From positions 62,001 through 126,000 of the forward strand of contig CAVUKN010000001.1 of the NCBI GenBank assembly GCA_963742105.1: a DNA stretch of 64,000 bases. The letters are read 5' to 3'. This document shows, piece by piece, positions 36,876 through 45,905 of the stretch; position 1 is the first letter of the stretch; the number at the start of each line of letters is the position of its first letter. A program made the position numbers and the translations under genes. Source of the DNA: Gp6-AA40 sp963742105. GTDB lineage: Bacteria; Acidobacteriota; Vicinamibacteria; Vicinamibacterales; UBA2999. Under the pieces are notes generated by a model. The model made no database searches, had not been told where the DNA came from, and saw only the letters and a program-made list of their open reading frames with translations.

Positions 36876-36990
36876 CTCCCAGCTCCCAACGGCTATCGCC
36901 CGACCAACTCTCAAAGGGACCCGCGACGCCGCTCCGTGTTTGTTGGGACCTGGAGACGCGTCCGTCGGTTGGAGTTGGGAATTGTCTGCG
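36876..36990. repeat. caactcccaac-family words between hflX and the TPR gene
   Basis: Actcccagctcccaac and ccaactctcaaag near 36875-36915 face ggttggagttggga near 36968-36981. The right half overlaps possible starts of the TPR lipoprotein. Confidence 0.6.
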
Positions 36991-38307
36991 TGCTGCTGGC
37001 GCTTACCTCCGCGTGTGCGGCGAAGATCACGCCGCCGCCGTTGCCGTCAACGTTGAAGTATTCGGAGTTCGTCTACCCGGCGGTGCCGCAGCCGCTGCAG
37101 GCGTCTCCCGCAGCACCCGCAATCGAGCGCGGCTGGCGTTTTCTTCAGAATGACGACCTCGGGAACGCGCAGAGGGAATTCGAGCGCGCCTTGAAGGACA
37201 GCCGGACCTTCTATCCGGCACGTGCTGGGGAAGGATTCGTGGCGCTGGCACGCCGCGAGTACGACAAGGCGCTGAGTGCGTTCGATGCTGCGCTCACGGC
37301 CGATCGCGCCTACGTGCCGGCACTCGTCGGTCGCGGCCAGGCGCTGCTCGGCCTGAAGCGTGATGCGGATGCGTTGTCCGCATTCGAACAGGCGCTCACG
37401 CTCGACAGCTCGCTGGCGGATGTGCGCCGGCGCGTCGAGGTGCTGCAGTTCCGCAACGTGCAGGACGTGATCGAGCGGGCTCGCAACGCCGCCGCTGGCG
37501 GCCGGCTGGACGAGGCGCGAATCGCGTATGAGCGGGCGATCGCGACCTCGCCCGACAGTTCGTTCCTGTATCGCGAGCTCGGGGCCATCGAGCATCGGCA
37601 GGGCAATGGCGATCGCGCGCTGGAGCACCTGCGGAAGGCCATCGAGCTGGATGGGTCCGACGTGGCGGCGCTGGTGGAAGCAGGTGCCATTCTCGAGGAG
37701 CGGCAGGACTTCGATGGTGCCCTTGCCGACTATCGCCGGGCGGCCGAGATCGAGCCGAGCGCCGACCTGACCGCCCGCATCGCGGCCGTATCGACGAGGG
37801 CACGCGAAGCGCGGCTGCCGGCGGAATTCAAGGCGATTGCCGCAATCGCCGGCGATCACGCGCGGCGAGCTCGCCGCGCTGCTCGGCATTCGTCTCGAAC
37901 CGCTGCTCCGCGACGCGGCCTCACGACAGGAAGTGGTCACCGACGTCCGCAATCACTGGGCGGCGCCCTGGTTGGGATTGTGGTCAATGCCGGCGTCCTG
38001 GACGCCTTCGAGAACCATACCTTCCAACCGCAGGGCGCGTGTCCGCCGGGCCGACCTGGCGACGGCGGTAAGCCGCGTCGTCGGTCTCATTGCTCGTCGT
38101 CGCCCGGACCTGCGGCAGAAGATGAACGAGCGGCCGCAGGTGGCCGACATGAGCACCGCTCACCTGGATTATCCGGCGGTGGCCGTGGCGGTTTCGACCG
38201 GCGTGCTGTCGCTGACCGACGGTCGCTTCCAGGTATCACGCCAGGTATCGGGCGCCGAAGCGATCGAGGCGGTCAGCCGTCTCCAGATGCTCGCCGGGAT
38301 CCGCTGA
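36936..38307 (+). CDS. TPR lipoprotein with a C-terminal SLH domain, frameshifted
   Basis: The N terminus has a lipoprotein signal (LGIVCVLLALTSAC, lipobox LTSAC), so the protein is probably tethered to a membrane. At least five TPR units follow (FLQNDDLGNAQREFERALKD, AREYDKALSAFDAALTADRA, GNGDRALEHLRKAIEL). After a break near 37855 come ITRGELAALLGIRLEPLL, VVTDVRNHWAAPWL and GVLDAFENHTFQP, which match an S-layer homology domain. More breaks lie near 37975 and 38030. It ends AVSRLQMLAGIR. The start is uncertain: GTG 36936 or TTG 36969, and the latter gives a shorter signal. Confidence 0.75.
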
Positions 38308-38314
38308 ACGAGTC

Positions 38315-38878
38315 GTGGGCAAACTGACGCTGGCGAATCAGCTGACGCTGCTGCGGATCATCCTGATCCCGGCGTTCGTTCTGCTGCGTGATCTACGGCA
38401 AGCTCGGTGCTGCACTCATCGTGTTCGTGATCGCCGGCGTCACCGACGCCCTGGATGGACTTGATCGCGCGGCTGGCCCGGCAGGGGACCAGCCTGGGGG
38501 CGTGGCTGGACCCGATGGCCGACAAGCTCCTGCTCGTCAGCACCTTCGTCGTGCTGACGATCCCGTCGATTCCGATGGCGAATCACCTGCCGGTGTGGTT
38601 GACCGTCACCGTCATCAGCCGCGACATCGTGATCGTCGGGCGTCGTGGCAATCGTGAACCTCGCCGTCGGCCCGCGGACCTTCCGGCCATCGCTGCTCGG
38701 CAAGGCCGCAACCGCGACGTTCATCGTGACCAGCGTCGTGGTGCTGTACTTCAACTACCGCGAGGAGATGTCGCTGCTGGTGGATCTCGGTGTGTGGCTG
38801 TCGCTGGCTCTGACGCTGGCGTCGGCGGCGGACTACTTCTTCCGGCTGCGCAAGTTGATCAACGAGCCGAACACGTGA
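38315..38878 (+). CDS. pgsA: Phosphatidylglycerophosphate synthase, frameshifted
   Basis: PgsA transfers phosphatidyl from CDP-diacylglycerol to glycerol 3-phosphate, the first step to phosphatidylglycerol. After the GTG start, KLTLANQLTLLRIILIPAFV is the typical first helix. The CDP-alcohol phosphotransferase motif is recovered across breaks near 38390 and 38455 as DALDG, IARLARQGTSLGAWLDPMAD and K. Further helices (LLVSTFVVLTIPSIP, FIVTSVVVLYFNY, LALTLASAADYFF) complete the membrane protein. It is about 188 residues. It starts eight bases after the TPR/SLH gene. Confidence 0.85.
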
Positions 38879-38884
38879 ACTGAC

Positions 38885-39036
38885 GTTCACGTCGCACCCG
38901 AACCTCGCCCCCGAACCTCGCACCCCGAACCCCTAACCTCGCACCCCGAACGTCCAACCCCGAACGTCGAACCCCGAACGTCGAACCCCGAACCGAACCT
39001 GAACACGAACCGAGAAGCGAGAACCGGGAAGCGTGA
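38885..39036. repeat. cgaaccccgaac word repeat at the pgsA / UXS junction
   Basis: About ten copies of cgaacctcgcacccc or cgaacgtcgaacccc run for 110 bases. They end in gaacacgaaccgagaagcg and agaaccgggaagcgtgaac, the same arm as at 27840 and 35355. Here only one orientation is seen. Confidence 0.85.
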
Positions 39037-39049
39037 ACGACGAGTATCG

Positions 39050-39980
39050 TTACAGCTTCGACTTGAAGTACTCCACCGTCTTCAGCAGGCCCTCTTCCAG
39101 GCCGATCTTCGGCTCCCACCCGAGGATCGTCCGGGCGCGCGTGATGTCGGGACGACGTTGCTTGGGGTCGTCAACCGGCAAGCGGGCGATAGACGATCTG
39201 GCTCTTCGAGCCGACCAGCTTGATGATCGTCCGGGCGATCTCTTCGATCGTGACCTCGTGCGGGTTGCCGATGTTCACCGGGTCGTTGGTGTTCGACTCC
39301 GCCAGGCGGATGATGCCGTCGACCAGGTCCGTGACGTAGCAGAAACTCCGCGTCTGCGTGCCGTCGCCGAACACGGTCACGTCTTCGTTCTGCAGCGCCT
39401 GCGACATGAACGCCGGTACGGCGCGGCCGTCGCGCAGCCGCATTCGCGGACCGTACGTGTTGAAGATGCGGACGATCTTCGTGTTCACACCGTGGTAGCG
39501 GTGGTAGGCCAGCGTCAGCGCTTCGGAGAAGCGCTTCGCCTCGTCGTAGACGCCGCGCGGGCCAATCGGGTTGACGTTGCCCCAGTAGCTTTCCTTCTGC
39601 GGGTGCTCGAGCGGATCGCCGTAGATCTCGGACGTGGACGCGATGATGAACCGGGCCTGCTTCGCCTTGGCCAGGCCGAGCGCGTTGTGCGTTCCCAGCG
39701 ATCCCACCTTCATCGTCTGGATCGGCAGCTCGAGGTAGTCGATCGGGCTGGCGGGACTGGCCCAGTGATAGACGTAATCGACCGGCCCGTCGACGTCGAT
39801 GTAGCGCGTGACGTCGTGCCGGATGAACTGGAAGTCCCGGTCGCGCAGGTGGGCGATGTTGCCCATGTCTCCTGTCAGCAGGTTGTCGATGCCGACGACC
39901 GAGTGCCCGCGATCGAGGAGCGTTTCGCTGAGGTGAGACCCGATGAAACCGGCGGCGCCGGTGATGACGGTTCTAGGCAT
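39050..39980 (-). CDS. NAD-dependent epimerase/decarboxylase, UDP-glucuronate decarboxylase (UXS)-like, one frameshift
   Basis: This is an extended short-chain dehydrogenase that probably turns UDP-glucuronate into UDP-xylose. The NAD site is ITGAAGFIGSHLSETLL. The catalytic Ser/Thr is in IIASTSEIYGDPLEHPQ, and the YxxxK active site is VYDEAKRFSEALT. GPRMRLRDGRAVPAF and GDGTQTRSFCYVTDLVDG are typical of UXS. One break near 39180 precedes RTILGWEPKIGLEEGL and the C terminus FKSKL. The ATG at 39980 overlaps the stop of the priming transferase by eight bases. The partner ugd at 48339 would supply its substrate. Confidence 0.87.
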
Positions 39981-41410
39981 ATCGCTGGAAGAAGCCTCGG
40001 ACAAGCGTGAGCCACATGATCTTCAGATCGAGCGTGACCGACCAGTTTTCGATGTAATACAGGTCGTACTCGATCCGCTTCTCGAGCGACGTGTTCCCGC
40101 GCCACCCGTTGACCTGCGCCCAGCCGGTGATTCCCGCCTTCACCTTGTGACGCAGCATGTACTGCGGGATGCGGTGCTTGAACTGCTCGACGAAGAACGG
40201 CCGTTCCGGGCGCGGGCCGACGATCGACATGTCGCCGCGCAGCACGTTCCAGAACTGCGGCAGTTCATCGAGATCGAACCGCCGGAGCCACCGGCCGACG
40301 GAGGTCGTGCGCGGTGTCGTTGTCCGGCGACCAGATGGGGCCCGTAGTGTCCTCGGCGTCGTGGCGCATCGAGCGGAACTTGTAGACGGTGAACGCGCCG
40401 CCGTCGAGTCCCATCCGTTCCTGCGCGTAGAACATCGGTCCATGGCTCGACCACTTCACGATCGCGGCAATGATGGCGAATGGAATCGACAGCACGGCGA
40501 GCGCCAGCGTGGAGAGCGCGACGTCGATGCTCCGCTTGACCCAGGCGTTCAGGCCCTGGAGCGGAACGTCGTTGACGTTGATGATCGGCAGGCCGTCCAG
40601 GTCCTCGAGCCGGGCGCGCAGCGCGATGAACTGCAGCAGGTCGGGGACGACCTTGACGTCGATGCACTCGCGACTGGTGATGTCGATCAGGTCGAGCAGC
40701 TTCGAATGTTCCTCGAGCGGCAGCGCCACGTACAGGTGATCGATCTTTTCGCGCTGCGCGATGTCGGCCACCTCGGCGAGCGCGCCCAGCAGCGGCAGTC
40801 CACGGTAGCCGATGTGATCGCCGCCGGCGCGATCGTCGACGAAGCCGACCACCTGGTAGCCGAACTCCCGATGCTGCAGGATGCGATCGGCCACCATGCG
40901 GCCGAGATCACCGGCCCCGGCGATCAGGATGCGCTTCAGCCCGATCCCGGCCTTCCAGCGGCGCTCGAGCATCTCCCGCACGGCTTCGCGCGAGGCATAG
41001 GTGAACACGACGTTCAGGACCAGGAACAGCACCCAGACCCAGTTCGAGACCTCGTACGCTCCCGTTGCCTTGGCCTGGGTCGACGCGTAGTAGGTGCCGA
41101 CGTACAACGTCGAAAACTGGCCGAAGACGACCGCGATGATGCTGCCGATCAGGACGGCAAAGAAGTCGTCCACCCGTGAGCGGCCGCGCCGCAGCCGGTA
41201 GACGCCCTGAATCTGGAACGCGAGCGGCGTCAGCAGCGCGACGAACGGCAGCACGTTGATGTAGTTGCCGAGCGGCGGCTGGCCTTTCGGCGCCGCGATG
41301 AGACCGCTCTCGAACCGGATGCCGTACGCCAGCACGAACGCCCACGACGCGAGGAGCGCGTCGGTGATGACGTAGAAGGCGACGAGCAGCCGGTTGTAGC
41401 GCTTTACCAT
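39973..41410 (-). CDS. wcaJ: Polyprenyl-phosphate sugar phosphotransferase (WcaJ-like), one frameshift
   Basis: This membrane enzyme starts polysaccharide repeat units by placing a sugar 1-phosphate, typically glucose, on undecaprenyl phosphate. The N-terminal part has four hydrophobic helices (LLASWAFVLAYGIRF and others). A CoA-binding-like Rossmann domain follows (RILIAGAGDLGRMVADRIL). The C-terminal catalytic domain has KRSIDVALSTLALAVLSIP, MFYAQERMGLDG and FTVYKFRSMR. After a break near 40310 come LPQFWNVLRGDMSIVGPRPE and VKAGITGWAQVNGWRGNT. About 478 residues. It overlaps both neighbours and forms the start of a polysaccharide operon. Confidence 0.9.
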
Positions 41411-42516
41411 TTCGTTCCGGTGGGCGCGGCCATGACCTCGTCGATGACGGCGCGCATCCCAGCCACATGTCGTTCGCGCGAGAAACGCTCGGCACGTTCC
41501 CGCATCCGGTCCCGGTCCAGCGGCACGGCCATCACGCGTTGTAGCGCCGCCGCCATCGCTGCCGCGGTGCCTTCGTGAAACAAGGCGCCGGTTTCCCCGT
41601 CCACGACGGTTTCAAGTGCGCCTCCCGCTGCCAGCGCGACGACCGGCGTGCCACACGCCTGCGCCTCCACCGGTACGATCCCGAAGTCCTCTTCACCGGG
41701 CAGCAGTACGGCCAGGGCCGACTGGTACTCGCTCCGGATCTGCTCGTCCGTCAACCGTCCGAGAAACGTGACACTCCGCCCCGATGCTGCCTCCAGCCGG
41801 CGCCGGTCCGGCCCATCCCCCACGATCCGGAGCGGCACCCCCACACGCTGGCACGCATCGATGGCCAGGTCGATCCGCTTGTACGGAACGAGCGCCGACA
41901 CAACGAGGAAGTGACTGGCTCGGGAGGCGCTGGCGGGGTGGTAAAAGACCGTGTCTACGGGCGGATACACGATCGTCGACCAACGATTATAGTATCGGGC
42001 GATCCTGCCCGCAACATATTGAGAATTCGAGACAAAGCGGCTCGGCCGGTCGGCGGTCCGGCATCCCATCGCGCCAGTCGGGTCAGCATCGGGCGATATA
42101 CCCAGCGGCTGGCGACCGCGCCAACCCGCGCCGGACCGAAATACGCGTCGAACTGGTCCCAGGCGTAACGCATCGGCGAGTGGCAGTAGCAGAGGTGACG
42201 GCACGCCAGCGGGTGTGATCACCGACTTCGCCACGCAGTGGCTCGAACTGATCACGAGGTCGTAGCCGTCCAGGCGGAACCGCTCGATTGCCCATGGAAA
42301 CAACGGCAGGTAGCGGCGGTAGTACCGCTCCGGCGAGCGGCAGGTGCTGCACGAAAGACGTCGTGATGCGCGGTCTTCGATCGTCGGCGAGATGGTGCCC
42401 GGCAGATGGAAGAGCGTGAACAGGTCGGCGTCCGGAAACAGCTCACAAAGCACCTCGAGGACCTTTTCGCCCCCGCGCATCCCGGTCAGCCAGTCGTGGA
42501 TCAGCGCGACGCGCAT
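41404..42516 (-). CDS. Glycosyltransferase family 4, frameshifted
   Basis: This is a GT-B retaining glycosyltransferase. The start VALIHDWLTGMRGGEKVLEVL is typical of a GT4 subgroup in exopolysaccharide clusters. The sugar-nucleotide side has FLVVSALVPYKRIDLAI, RIVGDGPDRRRL, and LLPGEEDFGIVPVEAQACG with the conserved E-x7-E. Compensating breaks near 42375, 42330, 42205 and 42055 scramble two segments, which otherwise read CYCHSPMRYAWDQFDAYFG. These are the last breaks before an almost clean 21 kb. It overlaps wcaJ by seven bases (ATGGTAA). Confidence 0.87.
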   Translation of the reverse strand: MRVALIHDWLTGMRGGEKVLEVLCELFPDADLFTLFHLPGTISPTIEDRASRRLSCSTCRSPERYYRRYLPLFPWAIERFRLDGYDLVISSSHCVAKSVITPAGVPSPLLLPLADALRLGPVRRVFRSGAGWRGRQPLGISPDADPTGAMGCRTADRPSRFVSNSQYVAGRIARYYNRWSTIVYPPVDTVFYHPASASRASHFLVVSALVPYKRIDLAIDACQRVGVPLRIVGDGPDRRRLEAASGRSVTFLGRLTDEQIRSEYQSALAVLLPGEEDFGIVPVEAQACGTPVVALAAGGALETVVDGETGALFHEGTAAAMAAALQRVMAVPLDRDRMRERAERFSRERHVAGMRAVIDEVMAAPTGTKW

Positions 42517-43619
42517 CCGACCTTCTGGTACACCGCGAGCGTACGCCTGACCGATCGTTCCCACGAGAACTCGCGGGCCCGGAGCAGCCCCTTGCGGCGC
42601 ATCTCCGCTGCCAGCGCGGGATCGGTCAGGACCCGCCGCATTCCCTGCTCGATTGATCCAACGTCGTGCGGGTCCACCAGCACCGCTGCGTCGCCGGTGA
42701 CCTCCGGTAGCGACGACACGTTGGAGGTGACGACCGGCGTGCCGCTGGCCATGGCTTCCAGCGGCGGCAGCCCGAACCCTTCGTAGAGCGAGGGGAAAAC
42801 GAAGACCGACGCCAGCCGGTACAGGATCGCCAGCGTGTCGTCCGGCTGGTAGCCGAGAAACCGCACGTGCTTGTGCAGCTTGAGTGAGTGGACCGCGCGG
42901 CGCAGCGCCGGCAGCTTCGAGATCTCGTCGCCGATGATCAGCAGCTTGAGGTCGTCCAGCTCTCCCTGGCGCAGCGCCGCGAACGCCTCGATCAGCCGCA
43001 CCAGGTTCTTGTGCGGCTTGATGTTGCCGACATACAGCACGAACCGTTGATCGAGCTGGTAGCGCTCACGGACGCGCGCGACCGCCTCCTCGTTGGGTTC
43101 GACCCAGAAGCGTTCGTCGATCGCGTTGTAGATGACCTCGATCTTGTCTGGCGGTACTGCGAAGAAATGCAGGATGTCGCGCTTCGACGCCTGCGACACC
43201 GTCAGGATGCAGTCGGATCGGCGGGCCGCCGACCACATCGCCATCCGCGCGTACGTGTACGCCATCCGGTTGGGCAGGTACTGCGGAAACATCAGGTGGA
43301 TGCAGTCGTGAATCGTCACCACCGAGTGCGCCCGGACCCCGGTCGGCAGGATGTAATGCGGGGCGTGAAACACGTCGGGCTTCTCGCGCATCAGCACCCA
43401 CGGCACGTGGAGCTGCTCGCGAAGCGAGTAGTTGGGTGATGGTTCGAGCACGCTGCGGAAATTCGGGCCGAGCTGGGACGCGACCGGCAGGTCGGATTCG
43501 CGCGTCAGCAGCACGTATTCCGTGGTCTGGTCGAGACGTGCCAGCTGCTTCAGCAGGTTCCGGATGTAGGTCCCGATGCCGAAGTCGTGCAGCTTCCGCG
43601 CATCGATGGCCACTCGCAT
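42501..43619 (-). CDS. Glycosyltransferase family 4
   Basis: This intact 372-residue GT-B transferase starts VAIDARKLHDFGIGTYIRNLL. Acceptor-side features are VFHAPHYILP and VTIHDCIHLMFPQYL. Donor-side features are LYVGNIKPHKNLVRLI, FLGYQPDDTLAILYRLASVF, and PSLYEGFGLPPLEAMASGTP with the E-x7-E pair. Its stop lies within the next gene, so the two are translationally coupled. It acts at the cytoplasmic face on lipid-linked sugars; the specific sugar is not predictable. Confidence 0.92.
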   Translation of the reverse strand: MRVAIDARKLHDFGIGTYIRNLLKQLARLDQTTEYVLLTRESDLPVASQLGPNFRSVLEPSPNYSLREQLHVPWVLMREKPDVFHAPHYILPTGVRAHSVVTIHDCIHLMFPQYLPNRMAYTYARMAMWSAARRSDCILTVSQASKRDILHFFAVPPDKIEVIYNAIDERFWVEPNEEAVARVRERYQLDQRFVLYVGNIKPHKNLVRLIEAFAALRQGELDDLKLLIIGDEISKLPALRRAVHSLKLHKHVRFLGYQPDDTLAILYRLASVFVFPSLYEGFGLPPLEAMASGTPVVTSNVSSLPEVTGDAAVLVDPHDVGSIEQGMRRVLTDPALAAEMRRKGLLRAREFSWERSVRRTLAVYQKVGCASR

Positions 43620-43631
43620 CCGTTCGATTAT

Positions 43632-45005
43632 CTACCAGCCACTCCACTCCAGTTTGGAGCGGCGCCGCATCTCGCGGATCACGCCGGGGTAGACGCCGTC
43701 GTGGCGAGCGGCTTCCGATGCCTGCTGGACGCGCGTGCGGAGCTCGCCGGCGCGGCCGCGCACGGTGTCGATCCAGTTGGCGCAGTCCCACTTCAGCGAC
43801 TGGCCAAGGTCCACCGCGCCTGGTTCGAGCGCTGCGAACCAGGGCCGGTCGCCGCTGCGCGTCGCTCTCGTGACGCAATCCCCGGAGTACCGGTTCCAGT
43901 AGTCGTCAATCGCATCAGCGGCGCGGCCGGCGGCCACCATGGCGTCGGAGAATGCGCGTTCGCCGCGATCGCGTGTGGCATCGCTGTCCGAGGTGCTGCC
44001 GGTCATCTGTTGCTGCAGGCTGGTGATCGGCGTCGGCGTCGCCGTCGAGGCGACAGCCGCCGGCGCGCCTCCAGCGACCATCGGCAGGGCATGATCGATC
44101 GCCACCGCAAATGCGAGGCCTTCGCCCGTCTGTTTCGAGACGCCGATCGAATTGATGCCGATGACCTGCCCGGCGCGGTTCACCAGCGGGCCGCCGCTGT
44201 TTCCCGGATTGATGGCCGCGTCCGTCTGGATCAGCGTGACGGCGCCCGCCTGGCGCACGGCGCTGACGATGCCGCGCGTGACTGTGTTCGACAGCACACC
44301 GAGGGCCGACCCGACCGCCACTACCTCCTCGCCGACGCGTACCCCGTCGGCCGATCCGAGGCGCAGCGTCCGCTGTCGCGGATCGGGATTGGCAACCTGC
44401 AGCACGGCGAGATCGACGGCGGGATTCACCGTGACGATCCGGGCACTACTGGTGGTCTTGCCAAGGGTGAGCTGGACGAGGGACTGTCCGCCCACCACGT
44501 GGGCGTTCGTCAGGACCGTGTCGACTTTGATGAAGAACCCGGTGCCGCGCGCCTGTCCCGCGGTGATGCTGACGACAGCAGGGAGGACGTCGCTGATGAC
44601 ATCCTCGAGTGGAGCGGGTGCCGCGATCGGCCGGACCGGCGCCGGTTCGAATTCCTCGGCGGCCACCGGCGCCAGCCGCGCGAAGTCAGTTGTCAGGGCC
44701 GTCTCTCCTATGGGGCTCGGCTGATCGGCCGGATGTTGCGATGCTTCCACCGGTGCCCGCGTCGGCGGAGTCAGCGAGCCGGCGGCCGGATGGCCACTCC
44801 ACCACAGCGCCGCACTGACGGTCACGGCAAGGACGATGCCTCCGGCGAAGAGGCGGGCGCGAGACGTGGCGGTCGCGCTGACCGCCGGACCCTGTCCGGC
44901 GTCGACGGGATCCTCGGGGTCACGTTGAAATCCACACCGGCATTCATAAATCCATCGCGGCAGTCGCCGATTGCACGATGGGCAGATCCAGGGCTGATGC
45001 TCCAT
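43632..45005 (-). CDS. Membrane-anchored trypsin-like serine protease with N-terminal zinc ribbon
   Basis: The 457-residue protein begins with a possible zinc ribbon (WICPSCNRRLPRWIYECRCG), then a linker, and one transmembrane helix near residues 52-70 (LFAGGIVLAVTVSAALWW). The protease domain has the HtrA-like triad: His in VLTNAHVVGG, Asp in NPAVDLAVLQV and Ser in NPGNSGGPLVN. There is no PDZ domain; the C-terminal 130 residues are helical with two Cys and no known fold. The ribbon would be cytoplasmic and the protease periplasmic. It sits inside the polysaccharide cluster between glycosyltransferase genes, perhaps for quality control or regulation. Confidence 0.85.
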   Translation of the reverse strand: MEHQPWICPSCNRRLPRWIYECRCGFQRDPEDPVDAGQGPAVSATATSRARLFAGGIVLAVTVSAALWWSGHPAAGSLTPPTRAPVEASQHPADQPSPIGETALTTDFARLAPVAAEEFEPAPVRPIAAPAPLEDVISDVLPAVVSITAGQARGTGFFIKVDTVLTNAHVVGGQSLVQLTLGKTTSSARIVTVNPAVDLAVLQVANPDPRQRTLRLGSADGVRVGEEVVAVGSALGVLSNTVTRGIVSAVRQAGAVTLIQTDAAINPGNSGGPLVNRAGQVIGINSIGVSKQTGEGLAFAVAIDHALPMVAGGAPAAVASTATPTPITSLQQQMTGSTSDSDATRDRGERAFSDAMVAAGRAADAIDDYWNRYSGDCVTRATRSGDRPWFAALEPGAVDLGQSLKWDCANWIDTVRGRAGELRTRVQQASEAARHDGVYPGVIREMRRRSKLEWSGW

Positions 45006-45047
45006 GTCCCTCGCTTATCGGTAACGAGGGCGGGCATCGGTAGCTGC

Positions 45048-45905
45048 TCAGATCTTCCCGGTGAGGCGTAGATACGCACGCAGCATCGCCACCCACCCGG
45101 GGTGGTGCTTCTCGTAAAAGGCGATCTGACTTTGGCGGTACGCGGTCTCCGTTGCGCCGCGCGCGGCGGACCGCGATCGACCGCGCTGGTGAACGATGCG
45201 GGCTGCCGGCTCGAACCGGACCTGCCGTCCCCGCGCGCGTACGGACGCGCACAGGTCGACGTCCTCCGTGTACATGAAGAAGCGCTCGTCGAGCAGGCCG
45301 ACGGCCTCGAGATCGCGCCGGCGGGCCAGCAGGCATGCACCCGACACCCAGTCCACCGCCCGTGGCCGACTGGTCATCCGCTCGACCATCGAGGCGAGCA
45401 GGGGCCAGCGGCGATCGTTGCCGGCGACGAGCAGCTTCTGCCCCACCTCGGCCAGCGGCGAAATCATGCGGCCGAATGACAACTCGACGAGGCCACCGGG
45501 ATCTTCGATGCGCGGGCCGACGATCGCCACAGCCGGCTCTGCGTCGAGCGTCGCGACCAGCCGATCGAGTGCGCCGGCATGCACGCTGGTGTCCGGGTTG
45601 AGCAGCAGGACGTACTCGCCGGAGGTCTGCCGGATCCCGATGTTGTTCGCCGCGGCGAATCCGCGATTGCCCCCGGCGTCGATCACGCGGATGTCGGGCC
45701 AGCGTTCACGCAGGTACGCCACTGTGCCGTCGGTCGACCTGTTGTCGATGATCACGATCTCGTGGGCCACTCGCGGCGCACGATCCGCGCTGATGGAGTC
45801 GAGGCAGTCACCGATGTCGGTCCGCGAGTTGTAGGTGACGATGACGATCGAGAGTCGCGGGAGCAGCGACCCGGCGCGGCTGTTGGCCGGCGCGCCGCCG
45901 GTCAT
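45048..45905 (-). CDS. Glycosyltransferase family 2 (rhamnosyltransferase-like)
   Basis: This is a GT-A inverting glycosyltransferase of 285 residues. LSIVIVTYNSRTDIGDCLDSI is the nucleotide-binding start. EIVIIDNRSTDGTVAYL and NRGFAAANNIGIRQTSGEY follow. The metal-binding region is VLLLNPDTSVHAG. A WVSGACLLARRRDLEAVG segment with FFMYTEDVDLCAS is typical of the rhamnosyltransferase-like subgroup. The ATG at 45905 overlaps the upstream stop (ATGA); the in-frame Met at 45947 would sit well inside that gene. Confidence 0.9.
   Translation of the reverse strand: MTGGAPANSRAGSLLPRLSIVIVTYNSRTDIGDCLDSISADRAPRVAHEIVIIDNRSTDGTVAYLRERWPDIRVIDAGGNRGFAAANNIGIRQTSGEYVLLLNPDTSVHAGALDRLVATLDAEPAVAIVGPRIEDPGGLVELSFGRMISPLAEVGQKLLVAGNDRRWPLLASMVERMTSRPRAVDWVSGACLLARRRDLEAVGLLDERFFMYTEDVDLCASVRARGRQVRFEPAARIVHQRGRSRSAARGATETAYRQSQIAFYEKHHPGWVAMLRAYLRLTGKI

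Noticed and set aside
1..42400. Programmed ribosomal frameshifting in many genes
   Set aside because: Breaks are too many, lack slippery heptamers, occur in housekeeping genes such as trxB and zwf, and most are repaired by deleting one G or C.
43587..45071. Plus-strand ORF of 494 codons
   Set aside because: It is antisense to the trypsin-like protease, which has an intact triad; the ORF is a GC-rich shadow.
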